64,000 bases of DNA from Thermothielavioides terrestris NRRL 8126 (lineage: Eukaryota > Ascomycota > Sordariomycetes > Sordariales > Chaetomiaceae). Shown here one piece after another: positions 24,004 through 35,280 of this stretch (the first letter of the stretch is position 1; every line of letters begins with the position of its first letter). A model generated the notes under the pieces. That model was not told where the DNA came from. It worked only from the letters and a program-made list of their open reading frames with translations, and did not search any database. Where the stretch lies: contig NC_016457.1 of the NCBI RefSeq assembly GCF_000226115.1, forward strand, positions 9,176,001 to 9,240,000, read 5' to 3'. The position numbers and the translations under genes were made by a program.

Positions 24004-26319
24004 CTAAGCCAAAAAACTGGCCGCCACCCCCCGCCGATCCCTCTTCAACGGCGAAAACGCGGCGCCAGCAAAGGCATTCCTGACCACCCCCGCACCGACA
24101 CGACCGGCCGGCACCTTCGCCCCGGCTCTCAGCCCAACCCCCGCCGCGGCGGCGCGCACCGCACTCGCACCGCCGCCAAGCGCCACCTTCACGGCCGGCC
24201 GCTTGGCGGCGGCGCCGCCGGCGGTAGCAGCAGTAGCAGCGGCAGCAGGCTTAGCAGGCTTCACCCGCTCGCCCTCGTCGGCGTCGGCGTCCGCGTCCGC
24301 GTTGAACAGTGTGGTGGCGTTCGGGCCGCCGAGCAGCTTGCGCTTCTTCTTCTTTGGCTCCGCGCGCTCGGCTGGCGCAGCGGTGCTGCTGGTGAGGGAG
24401 GTGGTCTTGGTCCCGGTCCCGGAGAAGGAGGAGGCGCCGGTGGCGGTGCTGCTGCTCACGGAGCGGTTCTCCTGGTCTTGGTTTGTGCTGCTGTCGGCTG
24501 AGTCCGGCTCCTCGGCGACCTTCTCCAGGGTGGGTGGCGCGGCGCCGCCCGGCGCCTTGCGGCTCCGGATCGTGAGGTTCTTCTTGGACGGGGCCGAGTC
24601 GGTGAGCGGTCTCGTCCTGGGCCTGCCGCGCGGCCGCTTCTCTACGAGTTTGGGCGTAGCAGCTGGTTTGGTCGTTGACGGGGGGTTGGTTGAGGCCGCT
24701 TCGCTGGCCGTGGTGGTCTCGTCGGGAGCGGCCGCCGGGGTGGGCTCTGCGCCGCGGAACTGGAAGGGCGCGCTCGGCGTGCCGTCGTTCGCGGGCGGGT
24801 TTGGCGACGTCTCGCTCAGGTTGACTGTCTTGTTGAGGAAGGGCGTGATGGAGAACTCGGACTTGCCGCCGACTAGGGACAGGTCAAAGCCTCTCTTCTT
24901 AAGAGGGCGCTTCGGCCGGTCGTCCGTGTTGCCCGGCGTGAGAAGGATCTTGTCGTCCATGCTCATCTCGTCAGCGGACCTCTTTTTCTTCTTTGCAACT
25001 GTCTTGGCACCGGCGCTCTTGAGCGGCACTGTTGTTGTTGTGACGCTTGGCATCCTCGCTGTCCGTTCCTGCGCCCTCTCGAGCTCGGCTCTGCATTTCT
25101 TGAGCTCCTCTTGCGATTCCCGGAGTTTGCTGCGCAACCTGTCCACCTTGTCGCCCATCGCCTGCTGCCGCTCCTCGGCGTCAGCCTGAGCCTGCTCATG
25201 TTCTTTTCGCAACTTCTCCTGAGCCTTCTTCTCCTCTGCTAGCGCCTTACGGGCCTCGGCCAGCTCCTCCCTGAGCTCTGCGAGCTGCTCCTCCGCAGCA
25301 GTTGTCCCAGCGGCTTCAGTCTTCGCTTGCCGCTGCGCCGCGCGCTTTTCCGCTGCGAGCGCCTTCTCGGCCGCTTCGAGAGCGTGCTTCAGCTGCTCCA
25401 TCTCTTCGTGCATGTTGGACGTAGCGCTGGTTTGCGTTTTGGCCAGCTGCTCAGCCTTGCGCTTTTCAGCATTCAGGTTCTTCTCCGCTGTGGCGAGCTG
25501 CTCTCGAAGCGATTGTAACTCCTCCTCCGTCTCATTGCTCTTGCGCTCCTGCGCTTTGGCCGTCTTCTCGGCGAGCCGCTTCTCTCTGGCCAATTCCTGC
25601 TCCAGCTCGCTGATCCGCGCGCGAAGCTCCTTCTCGGTATCGTTCTCGCGGCCCTGTCTATCTGCTGCCTTCTGCGCCGCTCGCTTTTCGTTGGCAAGCT
25701 CGACTTCCAGCGTGTTAAGCTGGCGCTCGAGAGCCAGTTTTTCGGCCAGCACATCCTTCTGGTGCGCAAGTTGTGACCGTAGGTGTTCTAGTTCGGGCTT
25801 AAGCACGGCGACTTCACGCGAAAGGGCGAGCTTTTCGGACAAGATCTTTGCCGAGTCTTGCGACACGGCGTTGAACGCCGACAATTCCTCCTATGGTAAC
25901 CGCCGTCAGAGTGAGACGGAAGAGCATTGGATCCGACACAGGACTTACTTTCAGGTTGGCAATCTCCCGGGACTGTGTCAGCATGAGCCTATCCTGCCTT
26001 CGGGCTTTCTCCTGGGCGCTCTCCAGCTGACCACGAACGTCGTCAACTCGATCCTCAAGTTCCTTGATGCGGCGGTCTCTGGAGAGAAGTTGGTCTTTGA
26101 GGCTCATGGCCTCGTCCCGAAGCACGATGCTGCGGAGCTTCAGCCGCCGCGCTTCCTCGTCCTTGATCACGAGATCGAATCCATGGATGGTATGTCGATA
26201 CTTCATATCGAGGTCGTGCAGCATTTCGATTCTCTGGTTTCGAGTTGGCGTCAACAGGGAAAAGCCCGCAATGGTTCCGTCCCTGTGTTTGGGACCGCAC
26301 GCACCTTTTCAGAGTCCAT
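24004..26319 (-). CDS. Coiled-coil protein with AT-hook-like basic C-terminal region, function unknown
   Basis: Three exons on the minus strand: 26319-26305 (five codons), 26233-25949 and 25890-24004, giving 728 residues. The first exon is needed because the next exon has no ATG at its open start; ATG-GAC-TCT-GAA-AAG ends at a good GTGCGT donor. Residues 5-390 are almost entirely heptad-like, rich in Glu, Lys, Ala and Leu: a long coiled coil. The second half is disordered and basic, with KKKKR clusters (nuclear signals), an AT-hook-like RPRGRPRTRP, and SITPFLNKTVNLSETSPN. The extreme C-terminus has a short motif, FSPLKRDRRG, that may be functional. The layout suggests a nuclear, chromatin or spindle-associated scaffold. 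I do not recognise the family and assign no function. Confidence 0.85.
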
Positions 26320-26847
26320 GTTTACACATGGCGACGCGACTCCCAGCCGCATAAAGATGCAAACTCTAACGAGAGAACTGGCGAGCGAAAGCTAGACGTA
26401 GAAATCTGAAGAGAAAATATCGAGAATTGAAGAGGAGGAGAAGAAGCGGAATCACTGCCAGGCGGGATGCGATGGCTGGACGGAGATGGTGCGGTGACTG
26501 GAAGGCAGGAAACGCATCATCACTCAGCTGCCCACTCAGGTTTAAAGTAAACATTGTTCCAAAACCGGCCTAGCGTGGCCCTCTCCTCCACCACCCCACC
26601 CGACTGTGCCAAGACCCCGTTGGCGGCCCGGCAGCGCCAAGCCGCAGGGGTAGCGTCAGCTGCAGCTCCGGGCTGACGTTGAGGACACATTGATGATGCA
26701 CTTGTCGAAGCTCTGGTAACCAACTCGATGCCAAGCCACAGAACGACGCCAACGACAACCTCGCACACGGCACCCGGTCCAAGAGCAATTGGCTCTTTCC
26801 GCCCTCGCCATTCCTTTGTCTGCCGGAGAGTCTTCTTTTCCACCACC
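26320..26847. promoter_or_regulatory. Divergent promoter region, coiled-coil gene / ost3
   Basis: Start codons at 26319 (-) and 26848 (+) diverge across 528 bp. An in-frame ATG at 26728 lies upstream of the Ost3 start, but using it would put 40 residues before the signal peptide, so it is more likely leader sequence. Confidence 0.6.
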
Positions 26848-28113
26848 ATGCGCCTCCTGGCAACCGTTCTCTCGCTGGTGGCCCTGCTCGGGGCGGGCCC
26901 CGGCGGCGCCCTCGCAGCATCAGCAGCAGCAGCAGGAACCAAGAAGTCCGCCGAGGAGCGCTTCCAGCTGTACCACGGCAAGGCGCTCTCCTCGGCGCCC
27001 ATCAAGCTGGGCGACGCGACCTACCGGGAGCTGACGGCCGTGCCGCGCGACTACGCGGTCGCCGTGCTGCTGACCGCCATGGACTCGCGGTACGGCTGCC
27101 AGCTGTGCCGGGAGTTCCAGCCCGAGTGGGGCCTGCTCGCGCGCAGCTGGACGCACGGCGACAAGAAGGGCGAGTCGAGGATCGTGTACGCCACGCTGGA
27201 CTTTACCGACGGGCGGGACATCTTTATGAGCGTGAGAGCAGCCCCGCTGCTTGCTGTTTGGAAGATGGATGTCCGTGGCTAACAGCTCTCCGGGGGAACA
27301 CAGCTGGGCTTGCAAACGGCGCCCGTCCTGTACTTTTTCCCGCCCACCGTCGGCCCCCATGCCCCGGCCTCGCCCGAGCCGATTCGATATGATTTCACAG
27401 GCGGGTAAGACCAGAAGGAAAAAAACAGAGCAGCTGCGCTTTTGATCTGCGGATATAAGCTCACACTTGTTTGTACCTTAGAGCCCAAGCCGCCGAGCAA
27501 GTCCACAGCTGGATCGCGCGCCACCTGCCCGACCGGCCTCACCCGCCCATCCGGCGGCCGATCAACTGGATGCGGTGGATCGTGACCTTCGTCGCCCTGT
27601 CCGGCGGCCTCACCGTGTCTTACGTGGCCTGGCCCTACGTCCTGCCCGTCATCCAGAACCGCACCGTCTGGGCGGCCGTCACGCTGATCTCCATCCTGCT
27701 CTTCACCAGCGGCCACATGTTCAACCACATCAGGAACGTCCCGTACGTCGCCCCGGACGGGCGCGGCGGCATTAGCTATTTTGCGGGCGGCTTTCAGAAC
27801 CAATACGGTCTAGAGACGCAGATTGTGGCTGCGATGTGTATGTTTTTGGTCTTCTCCCACCCGTCTATCCTTTTGTTTTCTCTTGCCCCCGTTCTTCTCC
27901 TCAGGTATCCCTCTAACCCCAAACGCAGATGGTATCCTCGCTCTTGCCGGCATTACCCTGGCCATCAAAGTTCCCCGGATCAGCGACCCCAAGACGCAAG
28001 CCGTGGCCCTCTTCGCCTGGGCCAGCGTGCTCTTCATTGTATACAGCTTCCTCCTCAGCGTCTTCCGGAGGAAGAACGGCGGTTACCCCTTTTCGCTGCC
28101 GCCTTTCATGTGA
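26848..28113 (+). CDS. ost3: Oligosaccharyltransferase subunit Ost3/Ost6
   Basis: Four exons: 26848-27231, 27304-27404, 27482-27837 and 27929-28113, giving 341 residues. The signal peptide (MRLLATVLSLVALLGAGPGGALA) fixes the start. A lumenal thioredoxin-like domain follows with Cys84-x-x-Cys87 (CQLC), the redox pair that forms mixed disulfides with nascent glycoproteins. Four membrane segments are visible: about WIVTFVALSGGLTVSYVAWPYV, VWAAVTLISILLFTSG, YGILALAGITLAIKV and VALFAWASVLFIVYSFLLSVF. It is a subunit of the ER oligosaccharyltransferase that widens the range of N-glycosylation sites. Intron 3 splits the Tyr codon of MYGIL, matching homologues. The gene is convergent with the carrier gene, 274 bp apart. 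Confidence 0.94.
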
Positions 28114-28387
28114 GGCGGGACAAGGGTTGCTGCGCTGCTGCGTGGTGCCCCCTTCAGGTCCTCCCAGGCGACGGAGCCGGGAGTTAGAAGATTTGGAACG
28201 CGCCGCTACTTCGTTGTATGTTTGAAATCGAGGTTCATCAGTTAGTGGCGTATCTTGTAGAGGAGCGGGAAAAAAAGTTGTTCTTGGCCCATCAATCCTC
28301 CAAGACTCTGCAGATGCGTGGTCAGTACCACCGAACTGAGCCTGGGAAGGATATGGATCCCTGGGTGACCGCGCACTTGAAAGAGCG

Positions 28388-29817
28388 CTATTGCAATAGC
28401 GGCTCCTCCTCTGGCTTTAGGCTGACCAGGAAGTCGCGGCAGAGCTCAAAGCTCAGCCAGCTGGACGCCATGCTCGGCGCCACCTTGAGGAGATTAGGGA
28501 TGATGCCCTTGTAGAGGCCCTTCACGCCTTCTTGCGTGATGATAACGCGGACAGCATCCGCCAGAGACTTGTACTGGTAGCCCATGCCGGACATGGTGTT
28601 AATTTGAAATCGGCGCCGCAGTACGTCGCTGTCTCGAGTTAGTCACCATTCGGGGAAGACTCAAGCAGGTAGGTCCTGGGGGGGGGGGGGGGGGGGGGGG
28701 GGGGTGGGAGTCAGAACTCACAATGGGTAAGTGCATGTTTGCGCAACAGCGCCGGATATCGCGCCGGCCACCAGCTTCCGGCTGGCGCTGGGGTGCTGCT
28801 CGCCTTCTAATGTCAGGAATTGCCTGACGAACTCGTACGTCATGAAGTTCAGGCCGACCTATGGTCTGTGATTAGCATCCACACCGTCCTCATGCCGCTC
28901 ATTCCCAAGGGAAAAAAAACACGTACATATGGCGCAACCCCAGCCACCGTCGGAATGATGCCTCGATACAGCGCCTTGAAGCCTCCTTCGTTTTTGTACA
29001 TCATCACCATGGTCTTCCACATGCCCGGGAGCTTCTTCGGTCTCTCGCCGAGCTCGGCGAACGACGCTGACTGGATGGAGAGCCGGGTGCGTACGATATC
29101 GAGCGGGTAGGTAAAGATGACGGAGGTGATGCCGGCGAAGCCGCCACACGTCAAGCGCGAGAGCGGCGTGAGGCTATCCCCGGGATGCCGCTCAAAGAAA
29201 TGCTAGAGATCCACCGGAACCCAGTTAGCACCCACCACTAACGGCTTCCATTCCACATATCACACGGCCAGAGGGAAAACGGGAGACCCTTCCATAACCA
29301 ACCGCAACCCTCCAACTCCTCCCGCCAAAGGGGCTTATACGGCACGAACGAAACGTACCCTCTTGTAGAAATTATAACTCCCAAACTGCACAGCCGAGTA
29401 GGGCACGATGCGGATGCAGTTGGTGCCGTTGCCGCGCATGAAGCCGCGCCAGCCCTCCTCGCGCCACATCTTGGCCAGCGCGCGGCCGACGCTGAGCTGG
29501 TAGGCGTCGCGGCCCGCGCTCTGCACCTGGAACAGGATCTTGAGCCGCTCGAGCGGCGAGACCACGGTGCGCGAGACCGCGCCCGCCACGCCGCCCGCGC
29601 AGAACGCCGCCACCACCGGCTCCGAGATGGCCGCGCGGAACTGGTCGAGCGGGCGGAGCTGTTCCGCCGGCGGCGGCGGCGGCGGTGGAGGAGGCGTGGA
29701 GGTGGAGAGGTCCGGCTCGGGCTCGGACCCGGGCACGGCTTTGGATCGCGTGGGTTGCGCCTGCGGAACAGGAAGAAGCGCGTTGTTAGCGTCTGGTGAT
29801 CCGTCCAAGCGGCTCAT
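28388..29817 (-). CDS. Mitochondrial carrier family protein (yeast Ypr011c-like)
   Basis: Four exons on the minus strand: 29817-29359, 29202-28927, 28858-28722 and 28628-28388, giving 370 residues. After a Pro-rich N-terminus (nine consecutive prolines, about 42-50), the three mitochondrial-carrier repeats are evident. Their signatures are [16 protein letters not shown] and YPFDVLRRR. The third signature is completed only after splicing of intron 3 (TT|C), which supports the model. [19 protein letters not shown] and [15 protein letters not shown] resemble yeast Ypr011c, an adenosine phosphosulfate carrier, but also other nucleotide/CoA carriers; the substrate is therefore tentative. Intron 3 contains an uninterrupted run of 27 C on the coding strand. 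Confidence 0.92.
28678..28704. repeat. 27-base G homopolymer (intron 3 of the carrier gene)
   Basis: Twenty-seven G in a row on the plus strand. On the coding strand this is poly-C between the donor at 28721 and the acceptor before 28628, so it may act as part of the pyrimidine tract. The exact length is prone to sequencing and polymerase error. Confidence 0.9.
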
Positions 29818-30593
29818 TGGGGGGTGAACCCCTTTCTTGACAAGGCCATGAGTGGGTGGCTGGCGGTGCTACTTGTTGTCGCCCAGGCGGGGACCAAGCG
29901 GGACTTACCGTGGCCATTATGAGGAATTGAGCAGAACACGGCTCGGTTCGAGGTTCGGGGAGAGGAAGCGCCAGGTGGCGGGAGTCGCAGAAGACTCCCG
30001 AGGGCGCACCGTCTCGGGAAGTAGCACAAGAGTGGTCTCCGGTGTAGACCTGTTGGATTCGAGGGCGTGCGATGTCCCTGCCGGGAGGAACCACAAGCCG
30101 GTGCGGTAACGATAACCCTCAAGAAACGTCCTGCCTGTTGTCGCCACGGGCTGCTTCGAAGGCGGCAGGCAGCGCAATCGGACAAGGGGTAGGGGGATCG
30201 GACTGAACGTAAGGGTCGGGAGCTAACGGCGTGGTCTGGAGACCGACATGTCGGGTGAAGCAGCCGCGTTCAGATTTTCGAGTCGCATAGGTGGCGTCGT
30301 GGTCGTTCTGTGGATTGCGGGAGGTTTGTGCAACTGGCTCGTTTGAAGAGACCTGTGCTCTCTTCGAGAGTGTCACAGGAACCGCGGCAAGGAGCGCGCG
30401 TGGACGGCAATCTCGTTCCAAGATTTGCTGGCAAATGCCGAGTCGGCGTTTTAGAGAAGGACCGTGTGGCTAGTGGAGATTGGCCAGCCGCGCTTAGATT
30501 CGGTGAACTAACATTGACTGCACAGCGACGATAACAAAACGTTGGTTAGCGCTGAGACAAATTCAGACAAAGGCGCCAAGCCACAGCGGATCC
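29818..30593. other. Intergenic interval upstream of the carrier gene
   Basis: GC-normal DNA reaching the left end of the inverted-repeat transposon. It holds the carrier promoter. No gene recognised. Confidence 0.6.
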
Positions 30594-30772
30594 ATTGTCG
30601 TTTGCAAGCACCAGGCGAAAGTGGGTCCAAATGGCTACACCGCATACCCAGTTTGCCGCAGTATACAACGCAGTGCCATCATCGCCATCAGTATTGAAGC
30701 CGTAGATATTGCAAAAAATGGCCCAAATGGCCATTTTCTGGTGTTTTTGTATACTTATTGAAGCTCTATAGC
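30594..30772 (+). repeat. Left terminal inverted repeat
   Basis: It matches the reverse complement of 35102-35280 over 179 bp with only about ten scattered differences, nearly all transitions. TG and CA dinucleotides are common here, in contrast to the adjacent interior. Confidence 0.9.
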
Positions 30773-31231
30773 GTATTCTAGCTTAGTTAGCCAACGTTCA
30801 ATTAGATCTTAGGTACTACGAGCTAGCACTTACCCCTAAACCCTAGCTACCGACTTATTCCTAGCCTTTCCACGCAATTTGAAGGCTTACTACCATCTTT
30901 TAGGCTTCTTAAAGCTATAGATATATTGCTATAACTACCAACGAAGGCGCTATTATAAAATTCTTTAGTATTATACCCTTAATATCTCTTAGCTAGCCTA
31001 GCGTTGCTAAGCCTATTCTACGACCTCCTACCTCTATTCTTAGGCGCCTAGGCGATCTACTATATATAATTTATTACGCCCGTCCTCTACGTAGCCGAGT
31101 ACAGTTCTCGATAGCGCCTTCGAAGTATAGTTGTACACCTACGTAAGAAAGTGAGGCACTAGATCCTTCTCGCTACAGTGCCTACCTAGCTCGTAAAGCT
31201 TTTGAACCTCTTAAACCCTCTAAAGCTGCTA

Positions 31232-31400
31232 GGCGGATTAGGATCGTATCGCGCTATACCGCCGAAGCTGCTACCGCTACTACCCTAGCTATAGCAACGC
31301 CTACTAGCAATAAGTGGATTAAGATCGTATTACGCTATACTACTAAAGCTGCTACTACCGAAGCCACTACTAAAGCTCTTACCGCCGCCTCTACCACTGC
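31232..31400 (+). repeat. Imperfect internal tandem duplication (about 84-bp unit)
   Basis: A segment beginning GGCGGATTAGGATCGTAT near 31232 recurs as GTGGATTAAGATCGTATT near 31316, with the same downstream order (CGCTATAC, GCTGCTAC). In one plus-strand frame both copies read as Arg/Lys-Ile-x-Ile-Val followed by an Ala/Thr-rich stretch, so this may be a protein repeat. Confidence 0.55.
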
Positions 31401-32169
31401 CCTAGTCGCCGCCCCTATTAAACCTCCTACGTCTAAACTACCGATTTAACGTTGCTAAATATATAATATATCAAAGTCTTATAAAATAGATATACCTACT
31501 ATTTATTTACGTCCTTAATTAAAGTCTAGCTCTTATTTAAAGCCCTTAGTATATTCGAAATTACGTTTTATATCCTAGGGTCAACTAGATCGTTAAGTAT
31601 AGTATTCTTAGCTACTATCGTCTAAACTGATCGAGATAGCTAACTTAGAGGAAAGTTCTAATACTATAGAGTATATCTAAGGCTACTTATAAAAGGAGGA
31701 TACTAATATTAATATTATAGGGTACTTTTAAGGTCGTTTATAAAAGGAGAATACTAATATCGATATATTTGTTTTATTACTATTACCAGTATATTCCTAA
31801 TCGTTAGATATATAGCTATCGTTAATATAACTATAGGCTTGAACTAGAGGCTACTTTTACTTACTTATACTAGATACTATATTGTTAGCTTATATCCTAT
31901 AATTACTTCGCTATCGAAGTAATATACTCCCTAATAGACCTACCTTACCTAGTATTATCGTTATTAATATCGCTTATATCATTAGGTTCTTTTCTATACC
32001 TTTTTATTAGGGTCTTCAAACATCGCTACTACTCCTATAGGAGTAAAACTATCGTTATAAAGTAGCTATAGAACGTATTAAATAAGGCAAGGTCGACGAA
32101 AGGAGGATTAGCGACGATTTAAGGCTAAAGATCTAAGATACTATATATAGCTTATACAACAAAGTTATT

Positions 32170-33800
32170 AATAATATTTAACAAAGTAGAATCAAAATAG
32201 AACTTGTATATACTACTATTGTAGCTAACGCTATAGCCTACCTTAGTTCAAAAGCCAACTCAAAGGTTTAGTCGAATTCTAAGAAAGCGAATTGTCTACT
32301 AGTACGCCTAATGTTCATCGCTACTAATCAACTAATAAAGGCATTGCTAAGCCAACTAGCGAAGGACTATTCTATTAATATCGAGTATAAATTCGAACCT
32401 ACTAAACTATTGTAGATAAAATCCTTAGTAATTTCTACGCCCTTGCCTCCTATGCCTATACCTACTTACTAGCTATTCAATTATAACGCTATAGTACTAG
32501 CTAATACTAGTCGATCTATATATATTGCTATACTAGCTATACTTACTAGCTAGAACGGGAGGTCGACGGCAATATATAAGACGCCTACGAATACAATGCT
32601 AAATGAGGTATAAGAACGTAACGCCTAGGAGCTAAATAAAGTGTATTTCTACCAACTAAGCGAGAAATAGCGCTATATCCTAGATATATACTACCGCAAC
32701 TACTATAAAGATATAGATATATAGCTCTAGTTTTATTACTAGGCGAATAGCGATAACGCCTACCTTCTTATTACTATTCGAAAAATAGGCGAGTAGGCGA
32801 GCTAGATCGAACAAGGGAAAGCTACTGTTGATAGCCTACTAAGCGCCCTAATCAAAAAATGGTTCAGCTCTACATAGGCTAAAGCCAATCAAGGCGTTAA
32901 GGTATATTCCAATAGCGAGGTTATATATAAACGTATACAAGCTATAGGAATTTACTTCTACCTATAGTTCAACATTATAAGCAATATAGGCAATTAGAAT
33001 CGAATAGGGCTATCTCTATAGCACTATAGCCTACTATAGCTCTATCCTAAACCTTAACAATGGCCTATAGTAGCCTTAAATATAGCGGCAACGTATAATA
33101 CAGCTAAGCTAACCTTACTAACAATATCTATTCCCTTAAAGGCGCTTCTATCTACTGTTAGCACTATTACCCTATAGAAGACTGTTATACCAATATACTC
33201 TTCGTCGCTACTACCTAAACTATATAGAAAGGAGCCTTTAGATATTATCAACAACTTTGTTAAAACCTTTGCTCGCTAGCACTGCCTACTTAGCTAGAAA
33301 AATATAATAGCGGCTCTCTACTAAGTTAGTAGGTCTCTCTATATAGAGGGTAGGAAGGTTTATAAGATTCGTTAGCTCTCTAATATATAGTTTTACAATA
33401 ATAAGTTCCTATAGTACCTAATTCCTACGTTTTATAATATAGTAAAAGGCTTCTTTAAGGAGGAGATAGAGCTAGCTAGCTTTGATAATAGCCTAATTCA
33501 AAACGTTTAGCAAAGCGCTTAGCAAAGTATTTAATAGGATAGTATATTCTTTCTATATTGCTAAGGCACTATAGCTAACGTTTAATAGTATACTAGCTTC
33601 TTTGAGTACCTAGTCTATTCATCTACTATACAATTCCCTTGTCAATACCTTGGCCTATTATATACTTTTGTATTATTTATCAGATTTAGAAGAGGTAGGA
33701 CTTAGATATATAGAGGAAGTAATAGAACAATAGGCGGAATATAGCTTAGAAATAGCCTCCTTTATAGAAGAAGAAGAAGAGGAAGAAGATAATGAACTAT
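32170..33800 (+). pseudogene. Degenerate long reading frame inside the TIR element, family not recognised
   Basis: One plus-strand frame reads as protein-like sequence for about 540 codons, broken by TAG/TAA codons spaced as former Trp codons would be. Readable parts include KALLSQLAKDYSINIEYKFEP (near 32340), KATVDSLLSALIKKWFSS (near 32820) and an acidic/basic C-terminal tail near 33770. I do not recognise a family. It may be a second transposon-encoded protein, or a separate element that inserted before RIP. Confidence 0.5.
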
Positions 33801-33849
33801 AACTATATATCTATCTATAGGGCGTAGTGTTCAACCTACTATACTAGTA

Positions 33850-34778
33850 TTTTAGAACTCTTAGAACTGCTTAAAATATAATGCTATATAATCCACTGTC
33901 TCGCCTTCCTCCTAGAACGGTATTATCATCTTTCTAAAATGCCTATATATAGCTATAATATTATTAGTAATAGTAGTATAGGTATTATAAAGGAACTCCT
34001 TAAAGTTTTTATCTAAATAGTCTAATGTAAATATCTTCTAGTAATTCCAATAAATATAGGCCTTAATATTATAGAATGTCACCTCGATTAGGTTAAAGTC
34101 TAGCGAACATAGTAGCAAATACTATAGTAGAATACTAGCCTCTTAATAGGCCTATTTAATAGTATTAGCTTAGTACTATAATACGTTATCTATAACGAAA
34201 ATATAATAATAGTCTAGGAATAGCTTTATCTTAGGTAGAATATACTCTTTTAGTTATATAAGGAAGCCTTCCTAATTAGAATGACCTTGCTAGACCAATA
34301 GATTAAGAACACTATTGACCGTAATAGTAGAGAGGATATAATAGCGTTTACCTCTCTTCGTAATATCGTCGACGATAGGGGTAACGCCTAGTAGCGCCTA
34401 GCTAGTACAATGAATGCTATCTCTTCGATCGAGGCCTAATTCATTGTAAAAGACGAACATCTCTATAGTAAATATAGCTACCTTTCTAAGGTAATCTAGC
34501 TAGAGGATATAGTTCTATTATATAGCCTTTTATAATACTACCTTCTTCTTCTATTCGACTATACGAAGATAGTAGGATATTGTCGAGACTATTATATATA
34601 TATAGCATTCTTTAAGGAAGAAAGTCTATATTTCGTCGAGGAAGAGGTTAGACTTATAGGCAAGGTAATTAAAGAGTTCCTAGCAGTTATAGTATATTAG
34701 CTAACTACTAGAAAGCATTACTATCAACGTATTATAAATAACGAACTTCTATAGCCTAGAGCTATAGTAGATAGCCAT
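33850..34778 (-). pseudogene. Degenerate Tc1/mariner-like transposase (DDE_3 type)
   Basis: The minus-strand frame starts near an ATG at 34778 and is interrupted by several TAG/TAA codons. Readable stretches include LFLDEI, ALLGVTPIVDDITKRGKRYY, VIDNVL (the second catalytic Asp) and SLDFNLIEVTFYNIKAYI, where the Glu of the DDE triad follows the usual PDxNPIE-like motif. This order is that of DDE_3 superfamily endonucleases. Most stops replace Trp (for example the residue before ALLGV), as RIP would produce. The gene is inactive. Confidence 0.8.
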
Positions 34779-34965
34779 TTTATAGCGTTTTCAGGGTTGT
34801 AAAAGGATCGCCAGTGAGGTTGAATAGCCGTTTATATCAGTATACCTAGGAAAGGCTAACCTCTGCCTCGTACACAATAACCTTTGGCGGCTCCCTAGCG
34901 TACAGTATAATGGCGATTAGCCGCCTCTAGCAATCATTGACATATCGAACCATAGCGGGCACCGC

Positions 34966-35080
34966 GTTCAATAGCTACGTTCGATGGCTACGTTCGATAG
35001 CTACGTTCAATAGCTACATTCGATAGCTACGTTCGAAGGTACGTTCAAGGGCATATTCAGGGGCATATTCAGGGGCGCGA
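34966..35080 (+). repeat. Minisatellite of 12-13-bp units (ATAGCTACGTTCG and variants)
   Basis: Five to six consecutive units of 13 bp (ATAGCTACGTTCG with single-base changes) grade into 12-bp units (AGGGCATATTCA). It lies just inside the right terminal inverted repeat. Such subterminal arrays can be transposase-binding sites; this is inference. Confidence 0.8.
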
Positions 35081-35101
35081 TGGCTGGGCTGAGCTGACTA
35101 A

Positions 35102-35280
35102 GCTATAGAGCTTCAATAAGTATATAAAAACACTAGAAAATGGCTATTTGGGCCGTTTTTTGCAATATCTACGGCTTCAATACTGATGGCGATGATGGCA
35201 CTGCGTTGTATACTGCGGCAAACTGGGTGTACGGTGCAGCCATTTGGACCCACTTTCGCCTGGTGCTTGCAAACGACAAT
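35102..35280 (-). repeat. Right terminal inverted repeat
   Basis: Inverted partner of 30594-30772; see that entry. The short open frames that cross both copies encode the same peptide start (MAIWA...) simply because the DNA is repeated. Confidence 0.9.

Larger units (their letters stand above)
30594..35280. mobile_element. RIP-degraded DNA transposon with 179-bp terminal inverted repeats
   Basis: The outer 179 bp at each end are near-identical inverted copies (30594-30772 and 35102-35280), both starting ATTGTCGTTTGC. The interior is very AT-rich and full of TA dinucleotides. It holds remnants of a Tc1/mariner-like DDE transposase on the minus strand and a second, unrecognised frame on the plus strand, converging near 33.8 kb. 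A clean target-site duplication is not visible: the outside reads GGATCC on the left and ATACAC on the right. The unit is 4687 bp. Confidence 0.8.

Noticed and set aside
26728..26847. Upstream in-frame ATG as the Ost3 start
   Set aside because: It would place 40 non-hydrophobic residues ahead of a clear signal peptide at 26848.
30546..30734. Minus-strand frame beginning MAIWAIF, with a twin at 35140-35415 (+)
   Set aside because: Both are the same frame across the two copies of the terminal inverted repeat; there is no domain, and the repeat explains the similarity.
34966..35080. Regular 13-bp units considered as a CRISPR-like array
   Set aside because: Units are contiguous without spacers and the genome is eukaryotic; it is a minisatellite.
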